A DNA stretch of 64,000 nt from Xylocopa sonorina (taxonomy: Eukaryota; Arthropoda; Insecta; Hymenoptera; Apidae). The translations under genes and the position numbers were made by a program. Of the stretch, positions 1-10,796 are shown piece after piece (position 1 is the stretch's first letter; the number at the start of each line of letters is the position of its first letter). The notes below the pieces were generated by a model. That model saw nothing but the letters and a program-made list of their open reading frames with translations. It was not told the DNA's origin and did no database searches. Where the stretch lies: assembly GCF_050948175.1 (NCBI RefSeq), contig NW_027490112.1, positions 372,001 through 436,000 on the forward strand. The letters run 5' to 3'.

Positions 1-707
1 TCATGCAAATATTAATTGTCATCCAAACTAATTTGAACAGCGAGTTTGTTAACAAAAGTGTAAGCTCAAATACTATAGTATCAGTGCGATTAATCGCCCA
101 AGCAATCACAATTTAAGAGTTAATTAACATCACTTTTGCAAAATTCACAATATGTAAATTTCGTAAATTTTAAAGGTGACAAAGTTGATACACGGTTTTT
201 GGATCTTAAAAATAGTAAAGGAGTGCGGCAGCGAGAGGAGAATCCAGTTAACCACTAGGTACAACATTAGCAATGGATTCCCAAAATTTTCTCGCAACGC
301 TTTCTCATAAGAAAAAATATATTTTTTACGTTTCAATTAATTAAAAATGCAAAATAATTTTACTAATAACATAATATTATATATCTTTCGGAGTATTAAA
401 ACTTGCATGGACAAAGCTGTAATGGGAAGGTTGAAAATTAGCGGTGATCTACGAAAAGCAATGAAATTAGATATATAACCCTTTGCACTCCGCGCACTTT
501 TTAGCTAGAGGTTCCAGCTACTCCGGAACATTTTGATCATGACCGTCAGCTACTCCGAAAGTGTTTACAATGTTGCGACCGCGCAATTGAGGAAGCTCAA
601 AGACCCTGCCGTGTCATTAAAGAAAGCTGGTATATTATATATTTGAAAGCTATGTTTTATTAACAAAATTACGATGTAAAGAATATAACAATACATAAAA
701 ATAACAA

Positions 708-1475
708 TTATCTTTTAAAATTCTTCATAGTATGATACCGTGAAAAGCAATCCCCAAGATGCATTCGTGGCTTGCCAGGAGAAGTATCACAATATTCACT
801 GGTTTCATGCCTTTCACCTTTATTCTGCCTGTTAGAGCAAACGACACAATCTGTTTTTTTGCCCTTCCGCATTACGTGAAGCTTCCCGTTTAGACTTATC
901 TCAACAGATGCAGATGCAGACGATGAAGCTCTCGATCTTTCTTGTCGAAAATCGTTAACTAGTTGATCTACTAGCAGTTTCACATATTTCAAATGTGTCA
1001 ATGGTTTCTCATTTCGATTTTTTTTTACAGTCTTATATATAATATATGAATTGATCACACAGACTTCCATGCCCCAAAAAAACATTTTCCTCCACCACCT
1101 CAATGATTTTCTCAAAAAACAATACGTGGCTGCGTATTGATCGGCTCGATCAACGCCGCCCATGGAAGCTGTAGAGCTTACAATTGCATTAGGTTTCCTA
1201 ATGTTTATCTCCATCCCCCCTCGCAGAATTCTTCTTGCTGTTATCATTCCAGCATCATTCCACGTGCTCAAAAGGAAAATGACTCTTTTGTCTTTCCAGG
1301 CTAAAAACATGGCTTCCCCTTTTTTTCTAATAAAGGTTTCCTGCTGTGAAAACTTTTTTTTCGGTAGCTTTGGAATACATTTTCTATTTGTTTTTATAGT
1401 TCCAGTTAAGTGGCACATCATTTTCATTAATTCCTCTGCCAAAGGTATACTGGTATAATACCTGTCCGTAAACAT
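708..1475 (-). pseudogene. piggyBac-like transposase, C-terminal half
   Basis: An open frame of 255 codons keeps the C-terminal part of a piggyBac (DDE_Tnp_1_7) transposase. Residues 1-15 hold the F-T-D-R-Y-Y-T-S block with D4 at the place of the second catalytic aspartate. Residues 106-113 hold G-G-V-D-R-A-D-Q with D109 as the third. Residues 210-248 form a Cys/His-rich tail (C210, C213, H223, C229, H239, C243, H248) like the zinc-binding domain that recognises the terminal repeats. The N-terminal half, including the first catalytic aspartate, is absent, and only 320 bp separate the first codon from the element end. Family members are usually 500-600 residues, so this product could not catalyse transposition. 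The frame is free of stops, which suggests a fairly recent deletion. Confidence 0.9.
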
Positions 1476-1717
1476 TTGCCCTGTAGTGGACTGCTTTCAG
1501 GAGAACCGTACGATAAATCAGACTTAGGCTCAATAGCGGTGGTCTGGTCGCCTTTCAAATTTCATTGTTTCGTGTTTTACGCTGACAGACAAAATTACGA
1601 TTGAAAGAAACGGAGCAAGCTCGGTCGCCAGACCGATGACACTTATCGTTAGCGCGTGCCGAAATATCTTCCTACCTGTATAAAGATACAATGTTGCCTG
1701 TAGATGCTGGCGTGCCG

Positions 1718-1780
1718 TGTCGCCGCAGCGGCGACAACGGAGTGCTATGGGCTATAATACGTGTCGCCGCAGCGGCGACA
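1718..1780. repeat. Duplicated subterminal palindrome of the piggyBac element
   Basis: The 19-bp near-perfect palindrome TGTCGCCGCAGCGGCGACA (9-bp arms, one central base) occurs at 1718-1736 and again at 1762-1780. Each copy is followed by ACGGAGTGC, which is also part of the terminal repeat. The left end lacks it, so the two ends are asymmetric. Subterminal repeats in DNA transposons often bind transposase; that role is inferred here. Confidence 0.85.
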
Positions 1781-2516
1781 ACGGAGTGCAAAGGGTTAAA
1801 GGTCAATTTAAAGTCGAAACTCACTTTGAAAAATTAAATACCGTCTTCTTAAAAAGAACCGACATATTAACTAATTAAGGAAAAATTATTCCTACTTTTA
1901 AAAATGTTGTTACTTTTTCTAAACGTTTAATATGATAATATAAAATATTTAAAATATTAAAAAAACGAAAGTAAAATATATTTTTATATATATACTATAT
2001 TATATTATGTAATATATTTTGTAACGCTAAACGACAAAAATTAAATAAATTACGCTTGAATATATTTATTTACGTAGATTGAACTTTACTTATACATTTA
2101 TAATAAAATGATCATAATTATTCATATTTAATATTTTCTTTGGAAACAATGAGCAAAGATATAAAGTACTTTGTTATTATAGTTCTAGCTGCTTCACAGG
2201 TTCCGAAGATGATAAAAGAGACCAACGGCAGCAAAACGTCTAATGTCTCATAATTATTTTATAGTTGAAAGATTATTAAGCTTTATGCCTGAATGGATAT
2301 AAGTATAACTGCCAAAATGAAATGAGATCGCAAAATGATGTTTACACACCTGAGTGCTGCAATTTTGACGTATATAAATTTCTGATAAAATCATATAAAT
2401 GTTTATAATCTAATTATCAATTATAAGTGGAATTTTCCAATTTATCCATGTAATAGTCCGTTCTTTTTATACGCATTCTCCAATACATACACAGTGTCTT
2501 CAACCTTGATGGATTT

Positions 2517-2518
2517 TG

Positions 2519-2574
<56 letters not shown>

Positions 2575-2590
2575 TGTGTGTGTGTGTGTG
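2517..2590. repeat. (TG)n/(TGCG)n microsatellite
   Basis: TG repeats flank a run of TGCG tetramers. The tract lies in about 200 bp present only in the left arm. The right arm joins directly from the sequence before about 2,387 to GTAGCAG at about 2,591. Confidence 0.95.
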
Positions 2591-5168
2591 GTAGCAGTTG
2601 CAGAAATACCACCTAATAGGTTTCATAGTTTCGATTCTAGTAAATCGAATAAAATGGCATAAGAATTTCTGTAGAATATCAAGACGATGTGAAGCTGCTA
2701 TTGCACTGCATACAGCATTTTTCACTGGAAGAATTTTTCTTCCAACGTGTCGACTCCAGATTTATTTGAATTGTTCTTGTTTAGAAAATTAAAACTGAAT
2801 GACAAATCCCTTAACACAGCGCGTCGGTAACCACGATACCCAACAAATCCTAGTTTCCTTTATCTGAGATTAAGGTCTGCTTTCCTTGTTTCCATACTTC
2901 TTTACGTGGCGTTACATTCTTAAGACTCTTTGTAAATTACAAAGAACAGAAACGCTACATGGATTATAAAAGTGTAATAGTTTAATTTATATAATCTTGA
3001 ACATTATAAATCCGTTTACGTTGCCTTGCTTGTTGTATATGTTTATCACCTGGCGCTAAACCAACTACTACTACCATCATCCCTTTCTAAAATTTGGAAA
3101 ATCCACCAGATCTAATGAAACCTTGCTTAGGTTGCAGCAGAAATGAAATTACATTGACAGAAGTACCAGCTAGTTCTCCACGCCTATTTGAAACAACACC
3201 AAATCACCTGGTTAAACATGAATATATTAAATGTGACTTGGACTTTCAAATTTGAATTTATAAACATCTAACAAATAAATATGTTTTTCTGACTATTCAT
3301 ATCATTATACTTTCAGTGATTTATTATGTGCTGTGATTTGATATATTAACTGCTTGATTATATTTTACAACGAACCTTGAGTACCAAACATTGCTTTTGC
3401 TCCTGATAAGAGTGAATAGTTCTTCGTTTTATATTCCTATATCGCATTGGTAATTAAAGTATATGATATTGTTTTTATGCAGTCATGTATAATTATGTAC
3501 ATACAAATTCGCGATTAAGTAGCTATGTGTTCAAATTCAATTCCGAATAATGCTCTGAAAAGCGTTCCAGATTACAAAGGGCAAGATGGCGGCGACACCA
3601 TACCGGCACTATATTGCTACTTCCGAGGAGTTTCAGCTGATCCGTAGCCATCTACGGCCAGATTCTTTAGCTAAAATACCAGAACATGTTACCAGCACGT
3701 TCTAAACAAGCATAACACACCGTGTGAATCATGCAGCACCAGTACTATAGTGACACGCGTATCATCGCTCCATTCATGAATCTTTTCAGCAATGACGTAG
3801 GGCCACATTTGGTAATGGGGTACCTGTGCTTTCATACAAATTAGAACCGTTAGATGTTCAACATATGAGTACTAATATTTATTTTGATAGTCATTTTCGT
3901 ATATGTATAGTTATTGTGAGAGTTGTATATATTTCTTTCAACCCGTCATAAACTAAAAATATTATTTATAAGAACAGTATTATTTACAAAGTACAAATTC
4001 ATGCTGTTGCGTCCCTAACTTCGCCTCATGTAATTTCTTAAATGGCATGCTATCGTCGTATTTAATATAATCCTCAACTGCATGAATTTGTAACGATCAA
4101 TTGAGAAAAATACATATAAAATAAATGTATATATTTTTATGATAAAGTAATTAACGACTTTATCGAAAAAATCGCCGTATTGAGCTAGTTTACAGAGAAT
4201 AATAAAGTCGAGTTTTTACATTTCTGTTTCGTGCCAGTGTATCTATTTTGGAATCAAAATAAATAAATTGCTTGGTTTAGCCATTTTTCATATTCGCTTA
4301 TAATTTTTGTGGAATCAGTTTTCCCATTAGTAAATGTCAGCCTACGCCACTACTACGTGTGTAGCTATGGCGAGCTGATAGTGTCATTGCCACGGTCGTG
4401 TAGCCCGTGTGCTATATCGCGGTGCATTAATAGTGCCGTGATACAAGTGTCGCCCCGGTAATAAGAGTATGCCGTTACGAGAGCTGCGTAGGAGCACGGT
4501 CTTTGCTCAGTTCTACCACAGAATTCGTTCCATCCGTTGTCATTGTTGTGCCAATCGCTGGTTGTTTGGAATATTGTAGTGCATGAGGCCTTGTTTCTGA
4601 TCGTTGTCAAGGAGATGGATTTTCATTCCTCCATTTTAGGATTTTGTTAATTATTGTTTGGAAATTTTGCCGTTTGTGAATTACCGCATTGTGAATTCAA
4701 CTTATATGCGACCTTTTTGGTCTTCATCTTTTGTTACATGTAACATTATATATGTAATGCACGTTTGTTATGTAATGCTCAGATTTCCAATCCTCAGATT
4801 TTTTTATACTTTGGTAAAGCAAGTTATTCGATTAATATATATTTATTAGGCATAGATATAAATAATTAGAAAAATGTTATTGCAATAAGTATGTTGTTGC
4901 AATTATATATTTAAGGTCTGAAGGTGTAGATGCAATTAGCGTCCGATGTTTTACGTGATCCAATCGACGTATCGAGTGAAGCTATGAAATATGAAAATCT
5001 TTTACTATTCTTCGACACCGTTCCATGTTAAATGAATGATTAGTTTTGCAAGACAAGAAGCTTGAATTCGTGAGATCTCTGCGACCAAAGGTAATTTGTA
5101 AGTAATACATTTTTTCTCTTTTAAATATTTGCCTTTGCATAGAACACAACGTACAGAACTAATTGCCT

Positions 5169-5304
5169 GATAACGTGTCTAGATGCCAACGTGTCGAAGC
5201 AATAGAGTTTTACTACATTATTCGACGCGATGTCGCATCTCATTTCAATGTTGCGTGATAAGATGTAATGTTCAATGCAATGCGTTTTGTGTAACTGCAT
5301 CTAC
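5169..5304 (+). repeat. Diverged partial satellite monomer at the inner edge of the left arm
   Basis: The sequence follows the satellite consensus in order (GTGTCTAGATG..., TCGAAGCAATAGAGTT, GCGATGTCGCATCTCATTTC, GATAAGATGTAAT, CAATGCAATGCG). It begins directly where the inverted-repeat homology stops and is cut at CTAC (5301-5304) by the next LTR. Confidence 0.85.
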
Positions 5305-6917
5305 TGTCACGTTCGGCGAAATAATTTTCCGTTTATCCGGAGGCTTCACGACACTAATCTATTTGTTCGAGATTCGATCTGCGGAAACGCATTACGACCT
5401 GGTCCGACTATTTCAGCTTACGCGGCACGAGAAAAACACTCGCAGTTCGTGGATAATAGATGTAGTAAATCCTATCTCTCGCTGGTGTCGTATTCGATAC
5501 ATTAGTAGAATTCTCGCCATGGATCGTTGACTGGCATCGATGTAGATGTTGGCCTGTTAACGGAGACTGATATTTCAATCAGCTTTCAGCGAAGCGGGTA
5601 AAGGCGGCTTGGATTCGGCAGGGACCGTGGATAACGCAGCAATCTCGACTGCGGAAAAAGGAGACTCGGCGTTGCTGGAGACACTGAACCGGTGCGAAGG
5701 AGAGAGATCGCTGGTATAGGGGGATCCGGGATACGTTATCCACGTACAAGTGAACGAAGGAAATTCTTCCTATACGCGGGTCGTGTTCTTCGCGAACCAG
5801 AATCACGTCCCATTCACCAAGTTTTTCTGTACTAACAGACAATGGTCGGAAGGATAAGCGGCGGTCCGCTCTATCGCAACTCTGTAAAGCTGGGTTCTAT
5901 ACTCCTTCGAGATGTTGGACAGCTACCCAGTTGTATGGAAGTGACACGTGGAAGTATTCCTACCTAAGGGTTGTATTAAATGCGAGAAATAGTATTTAGA
6001 TTTAGTAGATTTAGGAACTAGTAGATATGGTGATGAATTTGTAAACAGGATATAGTAAAATAAATGAAATATGTTCTAAGTTAAAACTATACAAGGTCAA
6101 AATTATTCTAAGTTATAACGTATGAAATAGAAATAATAGCCTAATCTCCACGTAGCCTAATCTCCATATAGAGGCGGCTAATGGCTTGGGTATATGATAT
6201 GGTACTGGAGGATTCGACTCCATGGAGTGGTATCTCGATGTAGACTGATCTCTGGAGTCGCGTCTCGGACATCCTCGGTTTGCGTAGCGCATCGGTAGCA
6301 GTCGCTCGTAGTGGGGAGCGCGTGGTCCAGCGAGCGGGAACACGCGGCTCGTCGTGGTGATACCTGTGCGTGTCGTTCGCGCAGGTACGTCTTAATATCT
6401 AATCTCATATGTACGGAATTAGAATTACGTGTTTCTTGTGGATTGTTACAATATATATCATGAGAACTTACATCTAGGGTATGATACAGGTACATAGATA
6501 TAACATTAGAAATAATATATAGGTCCTGGCAATGTAGGTTCCTTGAACTGAAATACTCCCCATTCCGGTAACGGGCTGCTGCTTCTTCCTTCTAGCCGGA
6601 GACTTCAGTGCGAGGGAGGCGGGTATATTCGTAGGTACGAACAATAGGGCGATCAGCATAGGTGCGAGTGAGACAAAGTTGCACTTTGGTGCGAACGAGA
6701 CAGAGCTGCTCGTTGGTGCAAGCAAGACAGCGATGCGTATTGGCATGCATGAGACAGAGGTGCTCGTAGGTGCGAGTGGGCGCGTGGACATCTGCGAGCG
6801 CAAACGCTGCTGGTTGCAGGATACGCAGAAGTGTACGGCAGGTTCACTGCGTGCAGGGATTGATGGAGGAGGCGGCGAAAAGGCTGATGGGTGGCAGGCG
6901 CAAGGCCTGACGTAACA
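5305..6917. mobile_element. Solo LTR (copy A) inserted in a satellite monomer
   Basis: The insertion starts TGTCACGT and ends ACGTAACA, which are inverted termini with one mismatch and the TG...CA ends of an LTR. It is flanked by the 4-bp duplication CTAC (5301-5304 and 6918-6921). Joining the flanks restores one uninterrupted satellite monomer. The 1,613-bp unit has no internal retroviral genes, so a solo LTR left by LTR-LTR recombination is the simplest reading. Related copies lie at 9,041-10,535 and about 27,945-28,618; all three share GC-rich blocks near their right ends. The family (Gypsy or BEL) cannot be decided without the internal region. Short open frames inside it are not convincing genes. 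Confidence 0.8.
6634..6768. repeat. 27-bp minisatellite inside LTR copy A
   Basis: Five head-to-tail 27-bp units begin at 6634, 6661, 6688, 6715 and 6742, with a partial sixth from 6769. Each starts GGTGCGA or a close variant and most contain GAGACAG. Copy C at about 28.4 kb has a related but less regular stretch. Confidence 0.9.
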
Positions 6918-9040
6918 CTACAAATCAAAAGAAAGTAAATGCCACTCTTCCTTGCTACGGAACAGCTTTCCTAGGTGCCTACGTTCCGAAGCAATAGAGT
7001 TCTAACCCTTTATAAAACGCGATATCGCAGCTCATTTCTATGTCTCATGATAAGCAGTAATATTCAATGCAACGCGTTATGTATATCTAGCCCATACCTC
7101 AAAAGAATGTAAATGCCACAATTTTATGGTACGGAATAACACTTCTAGTTGTCTACATAACGAAATAGTAGTATTCTAATGCAGCATAAAACACGATATC
7201 GCATCTCATTTCTAAGTCTCATGATAAGATGTAGTATTCATTGCAAAGTGTTATGTATACATCGTCTACACTTCAAAAGAATGTAAATGCCACACTCCCT
7301 CGCTACAGTGTAGCGTTCCTAGATGTCAACGTACCGAAGCAATTGAGTTTTAATTCTTCATAAAACGCGATATCGCATCTCATTTCTATGTCTCATGATA
7401 AGGCGTAATATCAATGCATCGCGTTATGCATATCTCGTCTACAATTCAACAGAATATAAATGCCATACTTTCTTGCTACGGAATTGCACTTCTAGACGCC
7501 TACATATCGAAGAAATAGAGTTCTAATTCTTTATAAAACGCGATGTCGCATCTCATTTCTACGTTTCATGGTAACATGTTACATTGAATGCAACGAGATA
7601 TGTATATCCCGTCTACACTTCAAAAGAGTGTAAACGCCGCACTTACTTGCTACGGAACAGCATTTCTACATGTCCACATATCGAAGCAGAAGTTCCCGAA
7701 TTCTTCATAAAACGCGATGTCGCATCTTAATTCTATGTTGCATGATACGATGCAATTCAACGCAACGCGTTATGTATATCTCGTCAACATTTCAAAAGAA
7801 CGTTCAATCCACACTTACTTGCAACCGGATAGCGTTTCAAGATGTCTACGTATCGAAACAATTGAGTTCTATCTCTTTATAAAACGCGAAATCGCATCTC
7901 ATTTCTATGTCTCACGATAAGATGTAATATTCAATGCAACGCGTTATGTGTATCTCGTCTATACCTCAAACGAATGTAAAAGCATCTCCTCCTTGCTAAG
8001 GAACAGCATTTCTAGATGCCTACGTATCGAAATAATAGGGTTCTAACTCTTTACAAAAAGCGATATCGCATCTCATTTCTGTGTATCGTGATAAGATGTA
8101 ATATCCATGAAACGCGATAAGTACCTCTCCTCTACACTTCGTAAGGATGTAAATGCAAAACATCCTTGCTGCGGATTAGCGTTTCTAGATGTCTATGCAT
8201 CATAGTAATAGAGTTCTAATGCTTCATAAATCGTGATATCGCATCTCCTTTCTATGTCTCATGACAGGATGATGAATTCAATGCATCGCGTTATGTATAT
8301 TTCGTCTACACTTCAAAAGAATATGTGTGCCACACTTCCTTGCTACGGAATACCTTTCCTAGATGTCGACGAATCAGAGTAATAGAGTTCTAATAATACT
8401 TCACTAATCGCTATATCGCATCTCATTTTTGTGTCTCATGATAAGACGTAATTCAATGTAACGCAACAACTATATTTCGTCAACGCTTCAATAGAATGTG
8501 AAACCCACAATTCCTTGCTACGGATTAGCGTTTCTAGATAACCACATATCAATACAATTTAGTTCCAATGCTTCATAAAACGCGATATCGCATCCCACTT
8601 CTATATCGCATGATAAGATGTAATATCAATGCAACGCGGTATATATATCTCATCAACACGTCAAAAGAAATTAAATCCTACACTTCTTAGCTACGGAATC
8701 GCGCTGGTAGATGTCTACATATGGAAACAATAGAGTTCTCGTCTAGATAGTCGTCTATATAGAGTATATCTCGTCTGCTCCTCAAAAGAATTTAAATGTC
8801 GCCCTTCCTTGCTACGGAACAGCGCTTTTAGATGTCTACAGTTCTAATTCTTCAAAAAACGCGCCATCGTGTCTCATTTCCATGTCTCATGACAAGATGT
8901 ACTATTCTATGCAATGCGTTGTGTACATCTCGTCAAAGCTTCAAAAGGATGTAAATGCCACAATTCCTTGATACGGAATAGCGTTTTTTGATGTCTACAT
9001 TTCGAAGCAATAGAGTTCTAATGCTTCATAAATGGCGGTA
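6918..9040 (+). repeat. Old stratum of the ~174-bp satellite (about 12 monomers)
   Basis: These are head-to-tail monomers with the older diagnostic states: CTTGCTACGGAA, CTTCATAAAACGCGATATCGC, ATGTCTCATGATAAGATGTAAT, CAATGCAACGCGTTATG and TTCAAAAGAATGTAAATGCCAC. Neighbouring copies differ at many positions and carry indels. The orientation is the same as the young array after 28.6 kb. No genes are seen here; the short open frames are repeat shadows. Confidence 0.95.
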
Positions 9041-10316
9041 TGTCACATCCCGGGGTGCGATTTCACTCGAAACGATGACACGACGTCGTAGCCATTCCCG
9101 AAACGTACGCGAATTGCGCCTGGACCGGGTTCGTTGGCGTTCTGGACTCTAAATTACAGAATATTAACGCTAAAGCTTACGTATAAGCTTACGATACGCC
9201 GTATGGCTGCGGCATATGGCCGGAACGGTTGTATGGTCACAGGGACGAGTTTCCATACGGGCTGACCCTAGCTGGCAGGTACGGACCCTGGGACAGGGCG
9301 ATCCTGAACACGAACGTGTCGAACGGCGGAAAAGGTATCCTTCGCAGGAACAGGAACTCGATTGCAGAGATTGACGTATGCAGGAACATTGCCCACGTAT
9401 TCACGAATAAGACGACGTATGAACACCTTCCTCCCCGCGCGTCGTGTACGCCTTTTCGGAGTCTCGAAGTTCATCAAGAGCACTTGTACTTCGGAAGATA
9501 ACGGCACGGCTAAGCGCTGGTTCGCTCTAGCAGTACAGTGTCGACCTGGGCGCAAGATACTCGATTACTGCAGAACTGAAGTAAGAGCGGCTAAGCGGTG
9601 GTTCGCTCTAGTTGTCCACCTCCGGGACTATCGCAGAAGAATTATGGAATTGTATAATATTCGCGAGCGTACCCATGGAATAGAGTTAAGGAATTTGTAA
9701 TTGAATTTGAAATAAAGAAGATTTGGATCGGGTGTAAACAACGTATATTCTATGAACTTCCCTATACTAGTACACTTGTCTAACTCTAAGTTATTAAACT
9801 AAGATTGTAATAAGGAATAGAAATAGTCTAAGTTAAGTTACGGACTCCGCTAACGGAGATGAGATAGAGTCAATGCCATTGAGCTGGTAGCTAGTTGCAT
9901 ATGAGCTAATTGATCGAGTCGGATTGAAACTCCTCGGTTCGGAGGCGCGATTACAAGTGAAGATCAGATCTCGCGTCCGCGACCTCCTCGGGTCGCTGGG
10001 CCCTCGCGGTGGGGCGGACGGTTGGAATACGGCGGCCGCTCGGCCTTCGAGGTGGGGCGGCCGGTCGGAGTGGGGAGCAGCTCGCAACTTACCTCTAGCG
10101 TAATAACTAGGCGGCGTATGTACATGTATATACTTAACTCTAGGTGTGTGTTGTAGTGTATGTACAGAGGTGAGTAGTGTACTTATACTAGGATCGTATA
10201 TACGAGAAGAGGGTATACGGGTGCGTGATCGCCGGTGACTTGATGCGGTACGTGGCGTGGTGCTCCTCGCCCTCGTAACGCAAGGTAAGGTCTTCCCGGT
10301 CGTATGTGGAGTACCC

Positions 10317-10411
<95 letters not shown>

Positions 10412-10535
10412 TCGTCGTCTCTGAATACTGGAGCGGCGTGTTGACGAGTGGCCCACGTACAGGGGCTCTGAATACGGATGCCGCTGGAGAAGAGGTTGAC
10501 GCCGGAGGGCGGCAGGCGGTACGCCTGACGTCACA
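9041..10535. mobile_element. Solo LTR-like element (copy B), related to copy A
   Basis: It begins TGTCAC and ends GACGTCACA, like copy A. It shares with A an AT-rich block around 9,780-9,840 (CTAAGTTAT, GAAATAGAAATA) and a GC-rich block near 9,975-10,000 (compare 6,250-6,285). Satellite sequence lies on both sides, but no clean target duplication is visible: the flanks overlap by about 16 bp of satellite, suggesting rearrangement after insertion. It contains a long CT tract. No recognisable coding region is present. Confidence 0.65.
10321..10408. repeat. (CT)n microsatellite
   Basis: An 88-bp TC/CT run is interrupted once by TCCCTCCCTC. It lies inside LTR copy B and produces artificial Arg-Glu or Ser-Leu open frames. 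Confidence 0.97.
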
Positions 10536-10774
10536 ATTCATTAAACGCGATATCGCAAATCCTTTCTATGTCTCATGATGGGATGTAATATTCATTGCTA
10601 CGCGTTATGTTTATATTGTCAACACGTCAAAAGTATCTAAATCCCACAATTCCTTGTGACGGAATAGCGTTTGTAAGTGTGCGCACATCGAAGTAATAGA
10701 GTTCTAATGCTTCATAAAACGCGATATCACACTTCATTTCTAAGTCTCATGGGAAGATGTAATATTCAATGTAA
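10536..10774 (+). repeat. Old satellite, about 1.4 monomers between two mobile elements
   Basis: The sequence resumes at TTCATTAAACGCGATATCGC after LTR copy B and runs through one further monomer to CAATGTAA (10,767-10,774), where the BEL/Pao fragment begins. Confidence 0.9.
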
Positions 10775-10796
10775 GCGTGGCTGGTTCGCGTTGCAG

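Larger units (their letters stand above)
479..1795 (-). mobile_element. Internally deleted piggyBac-family DNA transposon
   Basis: The ends are 14-bp inverted repeats: CCCTTTGCACTCCG at 479-492 and its complement at 1782-1795. The right end is followed by TTAA (1796-1799); the left is preceded by ATAA (475-478), one change from TTAA. piggyBac elements insert at and duplicate TTAA. The corresponding site in the right arm of the inverted repeat (about 22,783) is unoccupied with a single TTAA, so the insertion postdates the arm duplication or was never copied. The element is 1,317 bp, well short of a complete autonomous copy of about 2.4 kb. The missing part is the 5' half of the transposase gene. 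Confidence 0.9.
1..5168 (+). repeat. Left arm of a ~23-kb inverted repeat (outer end outside window)
   Basis: This arm is the reverse complement of 18,442-23,311. Base 1 pairs with 23,311, and the inner edge AATTGCCT (5161-5168) pairs with AGGCAATT at 18,442-18,449. Collinear matches run along the whole arm, for example 1,800-1,930 with 22,670-22,790, 3,050-3,350 with 21,500-21,840 and 4,300-4,640 with 19,000-19,310. By eye one 73-bp stretch differs at about 10% of positions, so the duplication is old. Left-only DNA includes the piggyBac derivative at 479-1,795, about 200 bp with a TG/TGCG microsatellite (about 2,387-2,589), and a non-homologous block at about 3,530-3,740. The sequence is AT-rich, and apart from the transposase fragment I recognise no gene in it. 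The outer limit cannot be seen because the window starts inside the arm. Confidence 0.9.

Noticed and set aside
1162..1458. Plus-strand 98-codon frame
   Set aside because: It is the antisense shadow of the piggyBac transposase fragment.
5579..5842. Minus-strand frame with a weak resemblance to a retroviral integrase C-terminus
   Set aside because: The similarity is limited to a few scattered residues, and the frame lies inside an insertion that behaves as a solo LTR.
6679..6915. Plus-strand 78-codon frame with repeats
   Set aside because: It is explained by the 27-bp minisatellite, whose length is divisible by three.
9833..10578. Long open frames with Arg-Glu or Ser-Leu runs
   Set aside because: They are generated by the CT microsatellite in LTR copy B.
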